Assembly: GCF_900186865.1 (NCBI RefSeq)
Contig: NZ_LT906480.1
Location: 3,552,001 to 3,616,000 of the forward strand
DNA length: 64,000 nucleotides
Source: Stenotrophomonas maltophilia
GTDB taxonomy: Bacteria; Pseudomonadota; Gammaproteobacteria; Xanthomonadales; Xanthomonadaceae
Direction: 5' to 3'
Positions within the stretch are counted from its first letter, which is position 1. Each line of letters opens with the position of its first letter. Positions 1 through 9,830 of this stretch are shown piece by piece. The notes under the pieces were generated by a model. It saw only the letters and a program-made list of their open reading frames with translations. It did not search any database and was not told the origin of the DNA. A program made the position numbers and the translations under genes.

Positions 1-1
1 G

Positions 2-1195
2 GGCGTGGTCAGTGAACAGCAGGTCGGCCTGCCCGATCCTCGCCATGCGCAGCTGCTGTATCCGCTGCAGCCACTGCGCTGCCAGAGCCCACAGCGGCCC
101 AATGTACTGATGGTCGTGCTGGAATCGCTGCGCCACGATGCGCTTACTCCGCAGATCATGCCGAACACCTCGGCACTGGCGGCCTCCGCTCGTGTCTACG
201 ACCGCCATTTCAGCACGGGCAACGCCACCCGCTATGGCCTGTTCGGCCTGCTCTACGGCCTGCCGGGCGGCTACTGGCAAAGCATGCTTGACGAACAGCG
301 CGGCTCACAGCTGTTCAAGGTGCTGGGCCAGCAGGGGTACGACCTGCATCTGTACGGCAGCGCGCCGATGTACAGCCCGGAATTCGACCGCACTGCATTT
401 GCGGACGTCCGCGACCAGCTGCACCAGGGCCCGCCCGGCCTGGGTTCGGAAGGCCGTGACAGCAGCATCGTGGCCTCGCTTCAGAAGGACATCCGTGCAA
501 GCCAGGCAGCGCACACGCCGTGGTTCGGCTTCGTCTTCCTCGATTCCACCCATGCGCCCTACCACATGCCCGCAGGCTACCCGCCGCTGGCGACCCCGAT
601 GGCGCAGGAAATCGACTTCCTCAGGTTCGGTCCGGACCACGACCCGGCCCCGGAACTGAACCGTTACCGGACCGCCGTGCATTACGCCGACAGCCTCGTC
701 GGCACCCTGCTGGACGATCTGCGCGCGCAGGGCCTGGATCAGAACACCATCGTCCTGGTCACCGGCGACCACGCCGAGGAGTTCAACGACCTGAAGCTGA
801 ACTACTGGGGCCACAACGGCAACTTCTCCGACTACCAGCTGCAGGTACCGTTCGTGCTGCACTGGCCCGGCCAGGCCAGCGGCCATAAGACACGCACCAG
901 TTCACATGAGGACTGGGTGCCGACGTTGATGCGCCACGCCCTGGGCTGCGAGAACGCACTGAGCGACTTCAGCACCGGCCAGGATCTGCTGGCCGAACCC
1001 GCAGGCGAGCGCGCACTGGTGGTGGAAAGCTGGTCACAACGCGCCGTCCGCCATGGCGATGCCATCTACGTGTTCGACAAGTTCGGCAACGCCACCGCGC
1101 TCGACCGGCACTACCGCCCGCTGCCGCGCCAAGCCCCGGATGCCGGCGCCGTCCGTACCGCATGGGAAGCGCTGACCCGCTTCCGCAACCGCTGA
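2..1195 (+). CDS. Sulfatase/phosphoethanolamine-transferase-like protein, C-terminal part (5' end outside window)
   Basis: Partial gene, already open at the first bases of the window. The product has an alkaline-phosphatase-superfamily sulfatase fold. A nucleophile-region motif VVLESLRHD lies about 40 residues into the visible part, a THAPYH stretch near its middle, and the metal-binding motif GDHAEEFND about residue 255. This resembles the periplasmic domain of YejM/PbgA-like and LPS-modifying proteins, whose N-terminal membrane segments would lie upstream and are not seen. The GTG at position 5 is unlikely to be the real start because no signal or membrane segment follows it. The gene ends 9 bases before a glycosyltransferase gene, so it probably belongs to the same envelope-polysaccharide operon. 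The substrate cannot be told from the sequence. Confidence 0.8.
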   Translation, partial: GVVSEQQVGLPDPRHAQLLYPLQPLRCQSPQRPNVLMVVLESLRHDALTPQIMPNTSALAASARVYDRHFSTGNATRYGLFGLLYGLPGGYWQSMLDEQRGSQLFKVLGQQGYDLHLYGSAPMYSPEFDRTAFADVRDQLHQGPPGLGSEGRDSSIVASLQKDIRASQAAHTPWFGFVFLDSTHAPYHMPAGYPPLATPMAQEIDFLRFGPDHDPAPELNRYRTAVHYADSLVGTLLDDLRAQGLDQNTIVLVTGDHAEEFNDLKLNYWGHNGNFSDYQLQVPFVLHWPGQASGHKTRTSSHEDWVPTLMRHALGCENALSDFSTGQDLLAEPAGERALVVESWSQRAVRHGDAIYVFDKFGNATALDRHYRPLPRQAPDAGAVRTAWEALTRFRNR

Positions 1196-1204
1196 CCACA
1201 GAGG

Positions 1205-2359
1205 ATGGATTCCATGAAACGCTCGCTGCGGATCCTGCATACCGAAGCTGCCCGGGGAATGGGCGGCCAGGAGATCTACATCTTCCGCCACATGCAGGTG
1301 ATGCGTGCGCGTGGGCACCAGGTGTCCCTGCTGTGCCAGCCCGATGCCCGCCTGGCCCAGCTCGCGCGCGACGATGGCTTCACCGTGCATACCCTGCGCA
1401 TGGGCGGCTTGGCACGGCTGCTGCGCGGCATCTGGTCGGTGTCCCGCCTGGTACGCCGCGAGCGCTACGACGTGGTCAACACCACCAGCCGCCGCGACGC
1501 ACTGATCGCCGCGGCCGGCGCACGCCTGGGCGGCACGCCACTGGTGGTGCGCTCGCGCCACCTGATGAGTCCGGTCAATTCGTTGCTGACCTATACCGGT
1601 CTTCCGCACCGGATCATCACCGTCAGCGATTTCGTCAAGCGGCTGCTGGTCGACCGCGGCATTGCCGCCGAGCACATCGGCATCGTGCCCCCCATGGCGA
1701 CGCCGCCGCGCTGGGGCATGACCGAGCAGGGCGATCCCTGGGAGAACCTGCAGGCCACCCGCGCACAGGTCCGCGCCGAACTCGGTTTCGCCGAGCGCGA
1801 CATCGTGGTCGGCTGCGTGGCCGTGCTGCGCGAGCCCAAGGGCCATGCCGAGCTGCTGCGCGCCATGGCGCCACTATGCAAGACCAATCCCGACCTGCAC
1901 CTGGCCGTGGTCGGCGACGGCGAGCCGGTCATGGGCCGCCTGCAGGCCCTGCGCAGCGAACTCGGGCTGGAGCGCCAGGTGCACCTGCTCGGCTTCCGCA
2001 GCGACGCACACCGGCTGATGGCCGGTTTCGACATCTTCGCCCTGGCCACCCACAAGGAAGCCTCGGGGACCGTGTTCCTCGAGGCGGCGCAGGCCGCACT
2101 GCCGATCGTCTCGCATCGCGTTGGCGGCGTGCCTGAAATGCTGGTGGAAGGCAGCAATGCCATCCTCACCCGGCTGGGTGATGACGCCGCCCTCACTGGT
2201 GCGTTGCGGCTGCTGGTGGATGATCAGGAACGTCGCCGGCAGATGGGCCGCGCCGGTTGGGACTGGATCCGCAGCGCCAAGCAGTTCAGCGCGGCCGGCC
2301 ACGGAGAGGCCACTGAAAACTACTACCTCCAATGGTTGAAGGAGCTGGGTCATGGCTAA
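1205..2359 (+). CDS. Family 4 glycosyltransferase
   Basis: 384-aa GT-B fold glycosyltransferase (GT4 type), expected to transfer a sugar from an activated donor to a cell-surface glycan at the inner face of the cytoplasmic membrane. The N-terminal acceptor domain has the GGQE signature at residues 20-23. The C-terminal donor domain has the VVGDGE segment and the EX7E motif within KEASGTVFLEAA (about residues 283-292), followed by a VGGVPE nucleotide-sugar loop. An alternative start four codons later (MKRSLRIL) is possible; AGAGG lies just upstream. The next gene starts 8 bases before this one stops (ATGGCTAA), which implies translational coupling with the deacetylase. The donor and acceptor sugars are unknown. 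Confidence 0.88.
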   Translation: MDSMKRSLRILHTEAARGMGGQEIYIFRHMQVMRARGHQVSLLCQPDARLAQLARDDGFTVHTLRMGGLARLLRGIWSVSRLVRRERYDVVNTTSRRDALIAAAGARLGGTPLVVRSRHLMSPVNSLLTYTGLPHRIITVSDFVKRLLVDRGIAAEHIGIVPPMATPPRWGMTEQGDPWENLQATRAQVRAELGFAERDIVVGCVAVLREPKGHAELLRAMAPLCKTNPDLHLAVVGDGEPVMGRLQALRSELGLERQVHLLGFRSDAHRLMAGFDIFALATHKEASGTVFLEAAQAALPIVSHRVGGVPEMLVEGSNAILTRLGDDAALTGALRLLVDDQERRRQMGRAGWDWIRSAKQFSAAGHGEATENYYLQWLKELGHG

Positions 2360-3209
2360 CGCCAGAACCGTACCGGTGCTGATGCACCACCATGTCAGCA
2401 ACTCGCCGGGAATGATCACCGTATCCCCGGAGAACTTCGAGAGCCAGATCGCCTGGCTCGCACGGACCGGCTGGACCTCGCTGACGCTGGACCAGTACGC
2501 CGGCTTTCTCGCCGGGAAGCCGGTGCCGCGCAAATCGATCGTGATCACGTTCGACGACGGCTACCTGGACAACTGGGTCTACGCCCATCCGATCCTGCAG
2601 AAATACGGCATGCATGCGGTGGTCTTCGTGGTCACCGGCTGGATGCACGAAGGTCCGATCCGCCCGCATGCAGGCATCGAAGGCGCCGAGCTGCCGGCCA
2701 CGCCGGAACATCGCGCCTGCGAGGACCTGATCTACAAGCAGGGCCGCAGCGACGAAGTGATGATGCGCTGGAGCGAAGCGCGTGCGGCAATCGAAGCCGG
2801 CACGTTCGAGGTCCACTGCCATACCCACAGCCACACCCGTTGGCTCAAGCGCGATGACCTGGACCGTGCGCAGCGCCGCGAAGGCATCAGCGGCGACCTG
2901 GCCATGGCGAAGCAGACGCTGCTGGAGAAGCTCGGCGAAGTCTCCGATACGCTGTGCTGGCCCTATGGTGACTTCGACGATGACTACATCGAAGTGGCAC
3001 GCGAACAGGGCTTCCGCTACCTGCACACCACCCATCCCTTCGGCCGCAACGTGATTGGCGGCGATCCGGAGCGGATCTATCGCTTCGCGATCCGCAACCG
3101 GCCGGCCAGCTGGCTGCGCAAGCGCATCGCATGGAGCTACAACCCGTTGATCGCGCCGATCTTCAACGGCTTCAAGGCGCGGCAGAAGAAGATGGTGCCT
3201 GGCCCGTAG
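2352..3209 (+). CDS. Polysaccharide deacetylase family protein (NodB domain)
   Basis: 285-aa carbohydrate esterase 4 family protein. It carries the three family motifs: TFDDGY (residues 66-71, catalytic base and metal Asp), an HxHxHSH region HCHTHSHT (about 155-162, metal His residues) and WPYGD (about 202-206). No signal peptide is visible, so the enzyme is probably cytoplasmic and may deacetylate a sugar of a lipid-linked precursor, as LPS-core deacetylases do. It overlaps the glycosyltransferase gene by 8 bases, and galE follows 68 bases later. The set looks like an LPS or surface-glycan modification operon. The substrate is inferred from context only. Confidence 0.87.
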   Translation: MANARTVPVLMHHHVSNSPGMITVSPENFESQIAWLARTGWTSLTLDQYAGFLAGKPVPRKSIVITFDDGYLDNWVYAHPILQKYGMHAVVFVVTGWMHEGPIRPHAGIEGAELPATPEHRACEDLIYKQGRSDEVMMRWSEARAAIEAGTFEVHCHTHSHTRWLKRDDLDRAQRREGISGDLAMAKQTLLEKLGEVSDTLCWPYGDFDDDYIEVAREQGFRYLHTTHPFGRNVIGGDPERIYRFAIRNRPASWLRKRIAWSYNPLIAPIFNGFKARQKKMVPGP

Positions 3210-3277
3210 GAGGCCACGTTCATCTTGATCGCGGCAGCACCCGTTTTTCGAATGGACTCAAAGGAACAGTGAAGGCA

Positions 3278-4318
3278 ATGAACGTACTGGTGACCGGCGG
3301 TGCTGGCTACATCGGCTCGCATGCATGCGTGGAGCTGCAGCAGCAGGGGCACGGCGTGGTCATCGTGGACTCGCTGTGCAACAGCGACGCCAGCGTGGTC
3401 GAGCGCATCGGACGGATCACCGGCACGGCACCGGTGTTTGTGCAGGCTGACATCCGGGACCGGCCGCGCATGGCCGCCTTGATGCAGGAGCACGCGATCG
3501 ATGCCGTACTGCACTTCGCAGCGCTCAAGTCCGTGGGCGAATCCCAGAAGATTCCACTGCAGTATTTCGACAGCAACATCAGCGGTTCGATTGCCCTGCT
3601 CGGTGCGATGCAGGATGCAGGCGTGCAGTTGCTGGTCTTCAGCTCTTCGGCAACGGTGTACGGCAACCAGGACCACTGCCCGGTGGCCGAGACCGCTTCA
3701 ACCTGTGCGATGACGCCCTATGGGCGCACCAAGCTGGTGGTCGAGCAGCTGCTTGCCGACCTGGCGGCAACGGGCCAGGACCTGCATATTGCGACGCTGC
3801 GCTACTTCAACCCGGTCGGCGCCCACGCCAGCGCGCTGATCGGCGAGCTTCCGCATGGCACGCCGAGCAACCTGATGCCCTACATCGCGCAGGTCGCCGC
3901 CGGGCTGCTGCCGGAGGTCCAGGTCTTCGGGGACGACTATCCGACCCATGATGGTACCGGCGTGCGCGACTACATCCATGTGCAGGACGTCGCCAGCGCC
4001 CACGTACTGGCCCTGCAGTTCCTTCGCGACCAGCGGCGCAGCATCACCCTCAACCTTGGCACCGGCCAGGGCCACAGCGTGCTGGAACTGATCCAGGCCT
4101 TCGAACTCACCACCGGCGTGCGGGTTCCGTTCCGCATCGTACCGCGGCGCGATGGCGACATCGCGGTCAGCTTCGCCGATGCCTCGCTGGCGCTGCGCGA
4201 GCTGGGCTGGAAGGCGCGTCACGATCTCACCGACATGTGCCGGGACACCTGGAAGTGGCAGCGGGCGATGTCACGCACCGCACAAGGTGCAATGCCAGAG
4301 CACCTGCCCGCGCGCTGA
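3278..4318 (+). CDS. galE: UDP-glucose 4-epimerase
   Basis: 346-aa short-chain dehydrogenase-type epimerase interconverting UDP-glucose and UDP-galactose. The N-terminal Rossmann motif GGAGYIGS is at residues 7-14, the catalytic serine region reads SSSATVYG, and the YxxxK pair is Y148/K152 in PYGRTK. The open frame extends upstream to 3131, but homology and the NAD-binding motif place the start at ATG 3278, with AAGGA 12 bases and GAAGG 2 bases upstream. It follows the deacetylase and glycosyltransferase genes and would supply UDP-galactose to the same surface polysaccharide. GalE-like epimerases can also act on the N-acetyl forms, so the exact substrate is not certain. Confidence 0.92.
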   Translation: MNVLVTGGAGYIGSHACVELQQQGHGVVIVDSLCNSDASVVERIGRITGTAPVFVQADIRDRPRMAALMQEHAIDAVLHFAALKSVGESQKIPLQYFDSNISGSIALLGAMQDAGVQLLVFSSSATVYGNQDHCPVAETASTCAMTPYGRTKLVVEQLLADLAATGQDLHIATLRYFNPVGAHASALIGELPHGTPSNLMPYIAQVAAGLLPEVQVFGDDYPTHDGTGVRDYIHVQDVASAHVLALQFLRDQRRSITLNLGTGQGHSVLELIQAFELTTGVRVPFRIVPRRDGDIAVSFADASLALRELGWKARHDLTDMCRDTWKWQRAMSRTAQGAMPEHLPAR

Positions 4319-4427
4319 TGCGGGCAGGACCCAGCGGTCGGAAACGCCCGTACACGACGCGTCACAAGGTGCGCAGCCGCAGCTGAACGCGATCGCGGGT
4401 CGCGCACGGTTGAATCCCCCCTCCCAG

Positions 4428-4456
4428 AAAAAAACATGGCCGCAAACGCGGCCATG
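4428..4456 (-). terminator. Rho-independent terminator of the accD-glmM transcript
   Basis: A 9-bp perfect stem CATGGCCGC / GCGGCCATG with a 4-base loop (4435-4456) is followed, on the minus strand, by seven T residues (plus-strand A run 4428-4434). It lies 31 bases past the glmM stop. The converging galE gene ends at 4318. The rest of the 4319-4487 gap shows no gene. Confidence 0.9.
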
Positions 4457-4487
4457 TCGGGTGCAACACGCGGTATTGCCACGCTGC

Positions 4488-5848
4488 TCAGGCAGCGGCT
4501 TCGCGCACCGCAGCGGACAAGCGATCGAGTGTCTCCTGCATCAGCGTGGCGTCATCGGCTTCGACGGTAACCCGCACCACCGGCTCGGTACCCGACGGGC
4601 GCAGGAACGCGCGACCGCGGCCGGCCACCGACTGCTGCGCGGCCGCCAGCGCGGCCTGCACACTGTCGGCCTGCACCGTGGCCTTGGCCGAGGCATTGCC
4701 CAACCGCACGTTGACCGTTTTCTGCGGCACCCGCTCCAAACCCTTCAGCGCCTGGCGCAGGGTCTGGCCGCCGTTGCGCAGTGCCACCAGTACCTGCAGG
4801 GCACTGACAATACCGTCGCCGGTGGTCGCCCGGTCCAGGCACAGCAGGTGGCCCGAGGCCTCACCGCCAAGCACGCCCCCGCCTTCGACCAGCGCCTGGT
4901 GCACGTATCGATCACCAACGTTGCTGCGCACGAACGGGATCTGCAGATCGGCGAAAGCTTTCTCCACGCCGTAGTTGCTCATCAGCGTGCCGACCACCGG
5001 GCCGCGCAGGCGGCCTTCGTCCTTCCAGGCGCGGGCCAGGATGTACAGCAGGTCATCGCCGTCGACCGGGTTGCCCTGGTCGTCGGCCATCAGCACTCGG
5101 TCGCCATCACCATCGAAGGCGATGCCGAGATCGGCGCGGGTCTCGCGGACTTTGGCCGCCAGGTTATCGATATGGGTGGAACCCACACCGGCGTTGATGT
5201 TGACGCCGTTGGGCTCGGCACCGATGCCGATCACCTCGGCGCCAAGTTCGCGGAACAGCAGCGGTGCGATCTGGTAGGTGGCACCGTGCGCGCAATCCAG
5301 CACCAGGCGCACGCCACGCAGGTCGAACGCGCGCGGCACGCTGGCCTTGCAGAACTCGATGTAGCGGCCGACCGCTTCGCGCGCGCGCGACGCCTTGCCC
5401 AGCTTCTCCGATTCGGCGGTGGTGAACGGAATGTCCAGCGCCGCTTCCAGGGCCAGTTCGGTGGCGTCGTCGAGCTTCTCGCCCTGGGCGGAGAAGAACT
5501 TGATGCCGTTGTCGTAATGCGGGTTGTGCGAAGCGCTGATGACGATGCCGGCGTCCACGCCCAGCGTGCGGGTCAGGAACGCCACCGCCGGGGTCGGCAT
5601 CGGCCCCAGCAGCTGTACGTCGGCGCCGGCAGCGACCAGGCCGGCCTCCAGCGCCGCTTCGAACATGTAGCCGGAAATGCGGGTGTCCTTGCCGATCACC
5701 ACGATCGGCCGGCGCCCGTCCTGGCCGCGCTGGGCGACCAGGACACGGCCCAGGGCGTTGCCCAGGCGCAGCACGAAATCGGCCGAGATCACGCCCTGGC
5801 CGACCCGCCCACGGATGCCGTCAGTACCGAAGTACTTGCGGCCTCCCA

Positions 5849-5849
<1 letters not shown>
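4488..5849 (-). CDS. glmM: Phosphoglucosamine mutase
   Basis: 453-aa enzyme converting glucosamine-6-phosphate to glucosamine-1-phosphate, the step before GlmU in UDP-GlcNAc synthesis for peptidoglycan and LPS. The N-terminus carries FGTDGIRG. The phospho-serine loop is [12 protein letters not shown] near residue 103, the metal loop is DGDGDR, and the C-terminal phosphate-binding loop is [10 protein letters not shown]. The length is typical of the family. The start ATG at 5849 overlaps the accD stop by one base (TGATG); a TTG one codon earlier is less likely. It is the last gene of the trp-accD-glmM strand and ends at a strong terminator. Confidence 0.96.
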
Positions 5850-6724
<875 letters not shown>

Positions 6725-6868
6725 GCGGGAGGACACTTCCGTTCAGGGCGGCCCGAGGGCCGCAAAGGCGGACAGTCTAGCTCCGCTTTCCCTGCCCGTG
6801 CACCCCCTTGCCGGCCACGGAGCCGCCGGAAAAAACCATGCTGGGACGTACGTTTAGGTGCTGGGTCA

Positions 6869-7022
6869 TGCCGGCCGCTGGCCGGCAGCCCCTACGTGCA
6901 AACCCATGGGTAGTGCCGGCCGCTGGCCGGCAGCCCCCACGTGCAGACCCATGGGTAGTGCCGGCCGCTGGCCGGCAGCACTTGCATGTGGCCGTCAGGC
7001 AGATGCCGGCCGGCGGCCGGCA
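6869..7022 (+). repeat. Four-copy array of SMAG-like REP palindromes with 45-bp period
   Basis: The palindrome TGCCGGCCGCTGGCCGGCA starts at 6869, 6914 and 6959, and a variant (TGCCGGCCGGCGGCCGGCA) starts at 7004, so all four are exactly 45 bases apart. The second and third copies are headed by GTAG, the head tetranucleotide of S. maltophilia SMAG repeats. The first two 45-bp units are nearly identical over their whole length; the third keeps the palindrome but its spacer has diverged. The array fills the trpA-accD gap and ends 7 bases before the trpA stop codon. It could form hairpins in the trpA-accD transcript and modulate downstream expression or mRNA stability (inference). Confidence 0.9.
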
Positions 7023-7028
7023 CGACCG

Positions 7029-7838
7029 TTACGCGTCCAGCGCCTGCCGCAGCGGGGCCAGGAAAGCTCCAGCGCGCTGCGCGGCCTCTTCAGCCGAGCC
7101 CGCTTCGGCCAGCACCGCCACCAGCGCACTGCCAACCACCACGCCATCGGCCTGGCGCGCCATCGCCGCAGCACTGGCGGCGTCCTTGATGCCGAAGCCA
7201 GCAACCACCGGCACTGAAGCGCGCGCGCGCAGGGCCTGCAGGCGGGCACTGGCGGCATCGCTGTCCAGGCGTTCGGACGCGCCGGTGACACCGGCAAAGC
7301 TGACGTAGTAGAGATAGCCACGGGCCAGCGCCAGCAGCTTGTCGGCCCGCGCTTCGCTGGTGGTCGGCGACGCCAGCAGGACCAGTGCCAGGCCGGCTGC
7401 ATCGAAGGCCTGCTGCGCTTCACCCGCTTCTTCCGGCGGCAGGTCGACCAGCAGTACGCCGTCCACGCCTGCGTCGACGGCGGCCTTGGCGAAGGCCGCG
7501 TAGCCATGGATCTCCACCGGGTTGAGGTAGCCCATCAGCACCACCGGGGTCTGCGCGTCGCGCTCGCGGAACTGCGCCACGGCCTGCAGGACGTAGCGGC
7601 TGCCAGCCCCCCGTGCCAGCGCGCGCTCGGAGCTGCGCTGGATGGTCGGGCCATCGGCCATCGGGTCGGAGAACGGCACGCCCAGCTCGATCACATCGGC
7701 ACCGGCATCGACCAGCGCGTGCATGACCGGCACCGTGGCCTCCAGCGAGGGATCACCGGCGGTGACGAAGGGGATAAGTGCCTTGCGCTGCTGCTCGCGC
7801 AGGCGCTGGAAACAGGCATCGAGTCGGGATACGGGCAT
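7029..7838 (-). CDS. trpA: Tryptophan synthase alpha chain
   Basis: 269-aa TIM-barrel subunit that cleaves indole-3-glycerol phosphate to indole, which is channelled to TrpB. The catalytic residues Glu51 (in IELGVPFSDP) and Asp62 (MADGPT) correspond to the E. coli E49/D60 pair. The start ATG at 7838 has a GAAGGA ribosome-binding site 10 bases upstream, which lies inside the end of the preceding lipoprotein gene. Only one base separates that gene's TGA from the ATG, so translation is coupled. Unusually, trpB and trpA are not adjacent but are split by the lipoprotein gene. Confidence 0.96.
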   Translation of the reverse strand: MPVSRLDACFQRLREQQRKALIPFVTAGDPSLEATVPVMHALVDAGADVIELGVPFSDPMADGPTIQRSSERALARGAGSRYVLQAVAQFRERDAQTPVVLMGYLNPVEIHGYAAFAKAAVDAGVDGVLLVDLPPEEAGEAQQAFDAAGLALVLLASPTTSEARADKLLALARGYLYYVSFAGVTGASERLDSDAASARLQALRARASVPVVAGFGIKDAASAAAMARQADGVVVGSALVAVLAEAGSAEEAAQRAGAFLAPLRQALDA

Positions 7839-7839
7839 C

Positions 7840-8520
7840 TCAGGCACATCCTTCAATCAGTTCAATCGCATCGCTGGTCCCCCAGTACATCCGGGTGACC
7901 TTCCCTTCATAGAGTTCCAGGCGGATGCCCAGGTCCGAGCCCGGGTCCTGCCAGGTGAGGTACTCGCCCTGGTCGCCGTCATAGGCATGCGGACTGGACA
8001 CCGGCGGATTCGGAAACTGCGCCATGGCCTGTGCGCGGGTCATGCCGACGCGCAGGCCAAACGGACCGGGCTGCTCAACCGGCAGCTCCGGGTCGTCACC
8101 CGGCTTCAGATCGAAACGCACCACGCGCTCGTCATCGGTCATCATCGACACGCCGGCCGGCAGCGCCTTGCCATCGTAGTACTCGCAGTCGCCTTCGAAG
8201 AACTCCTTCGCGCCCTGCGCTTTCCAGGGACCCAGGGCCTTCAGGTCACTCATGTGCTGGCCGACCAGCACCTCGCCGGCATGATCCAGCGCCACCGAGG
8301 CCACTGCAGGCACGTCGTCGCTGTCCGCGCCTTGCGCAGACGGTGGATCGACGATCGGCGTACGCGCCATCGGGTCGAGGTCATCGTTGGCGGCCGGCTG
8401 CTGGGCCGGCTGCGTGGTGGCCTTGGCGGCCGGCGCCAGTACCGGTGGCTCCGGCGGCTGGCACGCGGCCAGCCCAAGCGCCAGCAGCAGCACGCCGCTG
8501 TTCCGCAGCCGCGCGCTCAC
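7840..8520 (-). CDS. Hypothetical lipoprotein encoded between trpB and trpA
   Basis: 226-aa predicted lipoprotein, family not recognised. The signal peptide ends in the lipobox LAAC with Cys20, followed by a Pro/Ala/Gln-rich linker (about residues 21-60) and a globular domain of about 150 residues. That domain contains two further cysteines (DCEYYDG and the C-terminal EGCA) that could form a disulfide. The GTG start at 8520 overlaps the trpB stop by 4 bases (GTGA), and its own TGA is one base from the trpA ATG. It is therefore translated as the middle cistron of a trpB-X-trpA unit. Nothing in the sequence suggests a role in tryptophan synthesis; the position may simply be inherited. Confidence 0.85.
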   Translation of the reverse strand: MSARLRNSGVLLLALGLAACQPPEPPVLAPAAKATTQPAQQPAANDDLDPMARTPIVDPPSAQGADSDDVPAVASVALDHAGEVLVGQHMSDLKALGPWKAQGAKEFFEGDCEYYDGKALPAGVSMMTDDERVVRFDLKPGDDPELPVEQPGPFGLRVGMTRAQAMAQFPNPPVSSPHAYDGDQGEYLTWQDPGSDLGIRLELYEGKVTRMYWGTSDAIELIEGCA

Positions 8521-9734
8521 AGCACCAGCCCTTCGCGCGCAGCGATGGTGTGCACGTCCTTGTCGCCACGGCCGGATAGATTGCACAGCACGATCTGGTC
8601 ACGCGGTCGCTCACGCGCCAGCTTGATCGCCTGTGCCAGCGCATGGCTGGACTCCAGTGCCGGCAGGATGCCCTCGGTATGCGCCAGCAGGTGGAAGGCC
8701 TGCAGCGCTTCCTCGTCGGTGATGCCCAGATAGCGTGCGCGACCGGTATCGGCCAGGAACGCGTGCTCCGGGCCGACGCCCGGATAATCCAGGCCGGCTG
8801 ATACCGAGTGGGTCTCGATGATCTGGCCGTCGTCGTCGCACAGCACATAGGTGCGGTTGCCGTGCAGCACACCCGGGCGACCGGCAGCGATCGACGCGGC
8901 GTGACGGCCGGTGTTGATGCCATCACCGGCGGCTTCGGCGCCGACGATCTCGACCTGGCGGTCGTTGAGGAAGGCATGGAACAGGCCGATGGCATTGCTG
9001 CCGCCGCCCACGCAGGCGGTGATCGCATCGGGCAGGCGGCCGTACTCGGCCAGCATCTGCTCGCGCGCCTCACGGCCGACGATGGCATTGAAGTCACGAA
9101 CCATGCGCGGATACGGATCCGGGCCGGCCACGGTGCCGATGATGTAGAAGGTGTCCTGCACGTTGGTCACCCAGTCGCGCATGGCTTCGTTGAGTGCGTC
9201 CTTCAGGGTGGCCGAGCCGGAAGTGACCGGCACCACCGTCGCGCCCAGCAGCTTCATGCGGTAAACATTGATCTTCTGCCGCTCGATGTCGGTGGCGCCC
9301 ATGTACACCACGCATTCCAGGCCCAGCCGCGCGGCAACCGTGGCACTGGCCACGCCATGCTGGCCGGCACCGGTCTCGGCAATGATGCGCGTCTTGCCCA
9401 TCCGCGCGGCCAGCAAGGCCTGGCCGATGGTGTTGTTGATCTTGTGCGCGCCGGTGTGGTTCAGGTCCTCGCGCTTGAGCAGGATCTGCGCGCCACCGAC
9501 GTGATCGCTCAGGCGCTGGGCGTGATAGATCGGGCTCGGCCGGCCCACGTAGTGCGCCAGGTCGCGGTCATAGGCCAGCTGGAATGCGGGATCCTGGCGC
9601 GCCTGGTCATAGGCCTGGGCCAGTTCCTGCAGCGGGCCGACCAGGGTTTCGGCAACGAAACTGCCGCCATAGCGGCCGAAGTGGCCCTGGGCATCCGGGA
9701 AGGCGTGATAGTCGGCAATGGGGGAGGCAGACAT
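8517..9734 (-). CDS. trpB: Tryptophan synthase beta chain
   Basis: 405-aa PLP enzyme joining indole and serine to make tryptophan, in an alpha2beta2 complex with TrpA. Lys98 in HTGAHKINN is the PLP-binding lysine, and GGGSNAIG is the phosphate-binding loop. The length and the N-terminal FGRYGGSFV region are typical. It is the first gene of the minus-strand unit trpB-lipoprotein-trpA-accD-glmM and is divergent from a LysR-type regulator gene with a 96-base gap, the arrangement of trpI-trpBA in Pseudomonas. Confidence 0.97.
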   Translation of the reverse strand: MSASPIADYHAFPDAQGHFGRYGGSFVAETLVGPLQELAQAYDQARQDPAFQLAYDRDLAHYVGRPSPIYHAQRLSDHVGGAQILLKREDLNHTGAHKINNTIGQALLAARMGKTRIIAETGAGQHGVASATVAARLGLECVVYMGATDIERQKINVYRMKLLGATVVPVTSGSATLKDALNEAMRDWVTNVQDTFYIIGTVAGPDPYPRMVRDFNAIVGREAREQMLAEYGRLPDAITACVGGGSNAIGLFHAFLNDRQVEIVGAEAAGDGINTGRHAASIAAGRPGVLHGNRTYVLCDDDGQIIETHSVSAGLDYPGVGPEHAFLADTGRARYLGITDEEALQAFHLLAHTEGILPALESSHALAQAIKLARERPRDQIVLCNLSGRGDKDVHTIAAREGLVL

Positions 9735-9795
9735 GGATACGACCGGTGGTTCAGACAGGTGGATACTCTAGCGCACGGGTCACGACCGGAAAATG

Positions 9796-9815
9796 GATAT
9801 TATCTGGCGCATATC
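9796..9815. promoter_or_regulatory. Possible LysR/TrpI-type operator in the trpB-trpI gap
   Basis: An interrupted dyad GATAT-N10-ATATC (which includes a T-N11-A pair) lies in the 96-base divergent gap, 16 bases before the regulator start. LysR-type activators commonly bind such A/T-rich dyads between divergent genes. It is the only clear dyad in this gap. Assignment is by position and form only. Confidence 0.4.
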
Positions 9816-9830
9816 GTCAGGAAATCTCAC

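Noticed and set aside
3131..3277. An N-terminal 49-residue extension of GalE
   Set aside because: It overlaps the deacetylase gene's end, has no homology, and the conserved GalE N-terminus starts at 3278.
6869..7022. CRISPR-like array of four palindromes at a 45-bp period
   Set aside because: Two of the spacers are nearly identical to each other and the repeats match SMAG REP elements; no cas genes are in the window.
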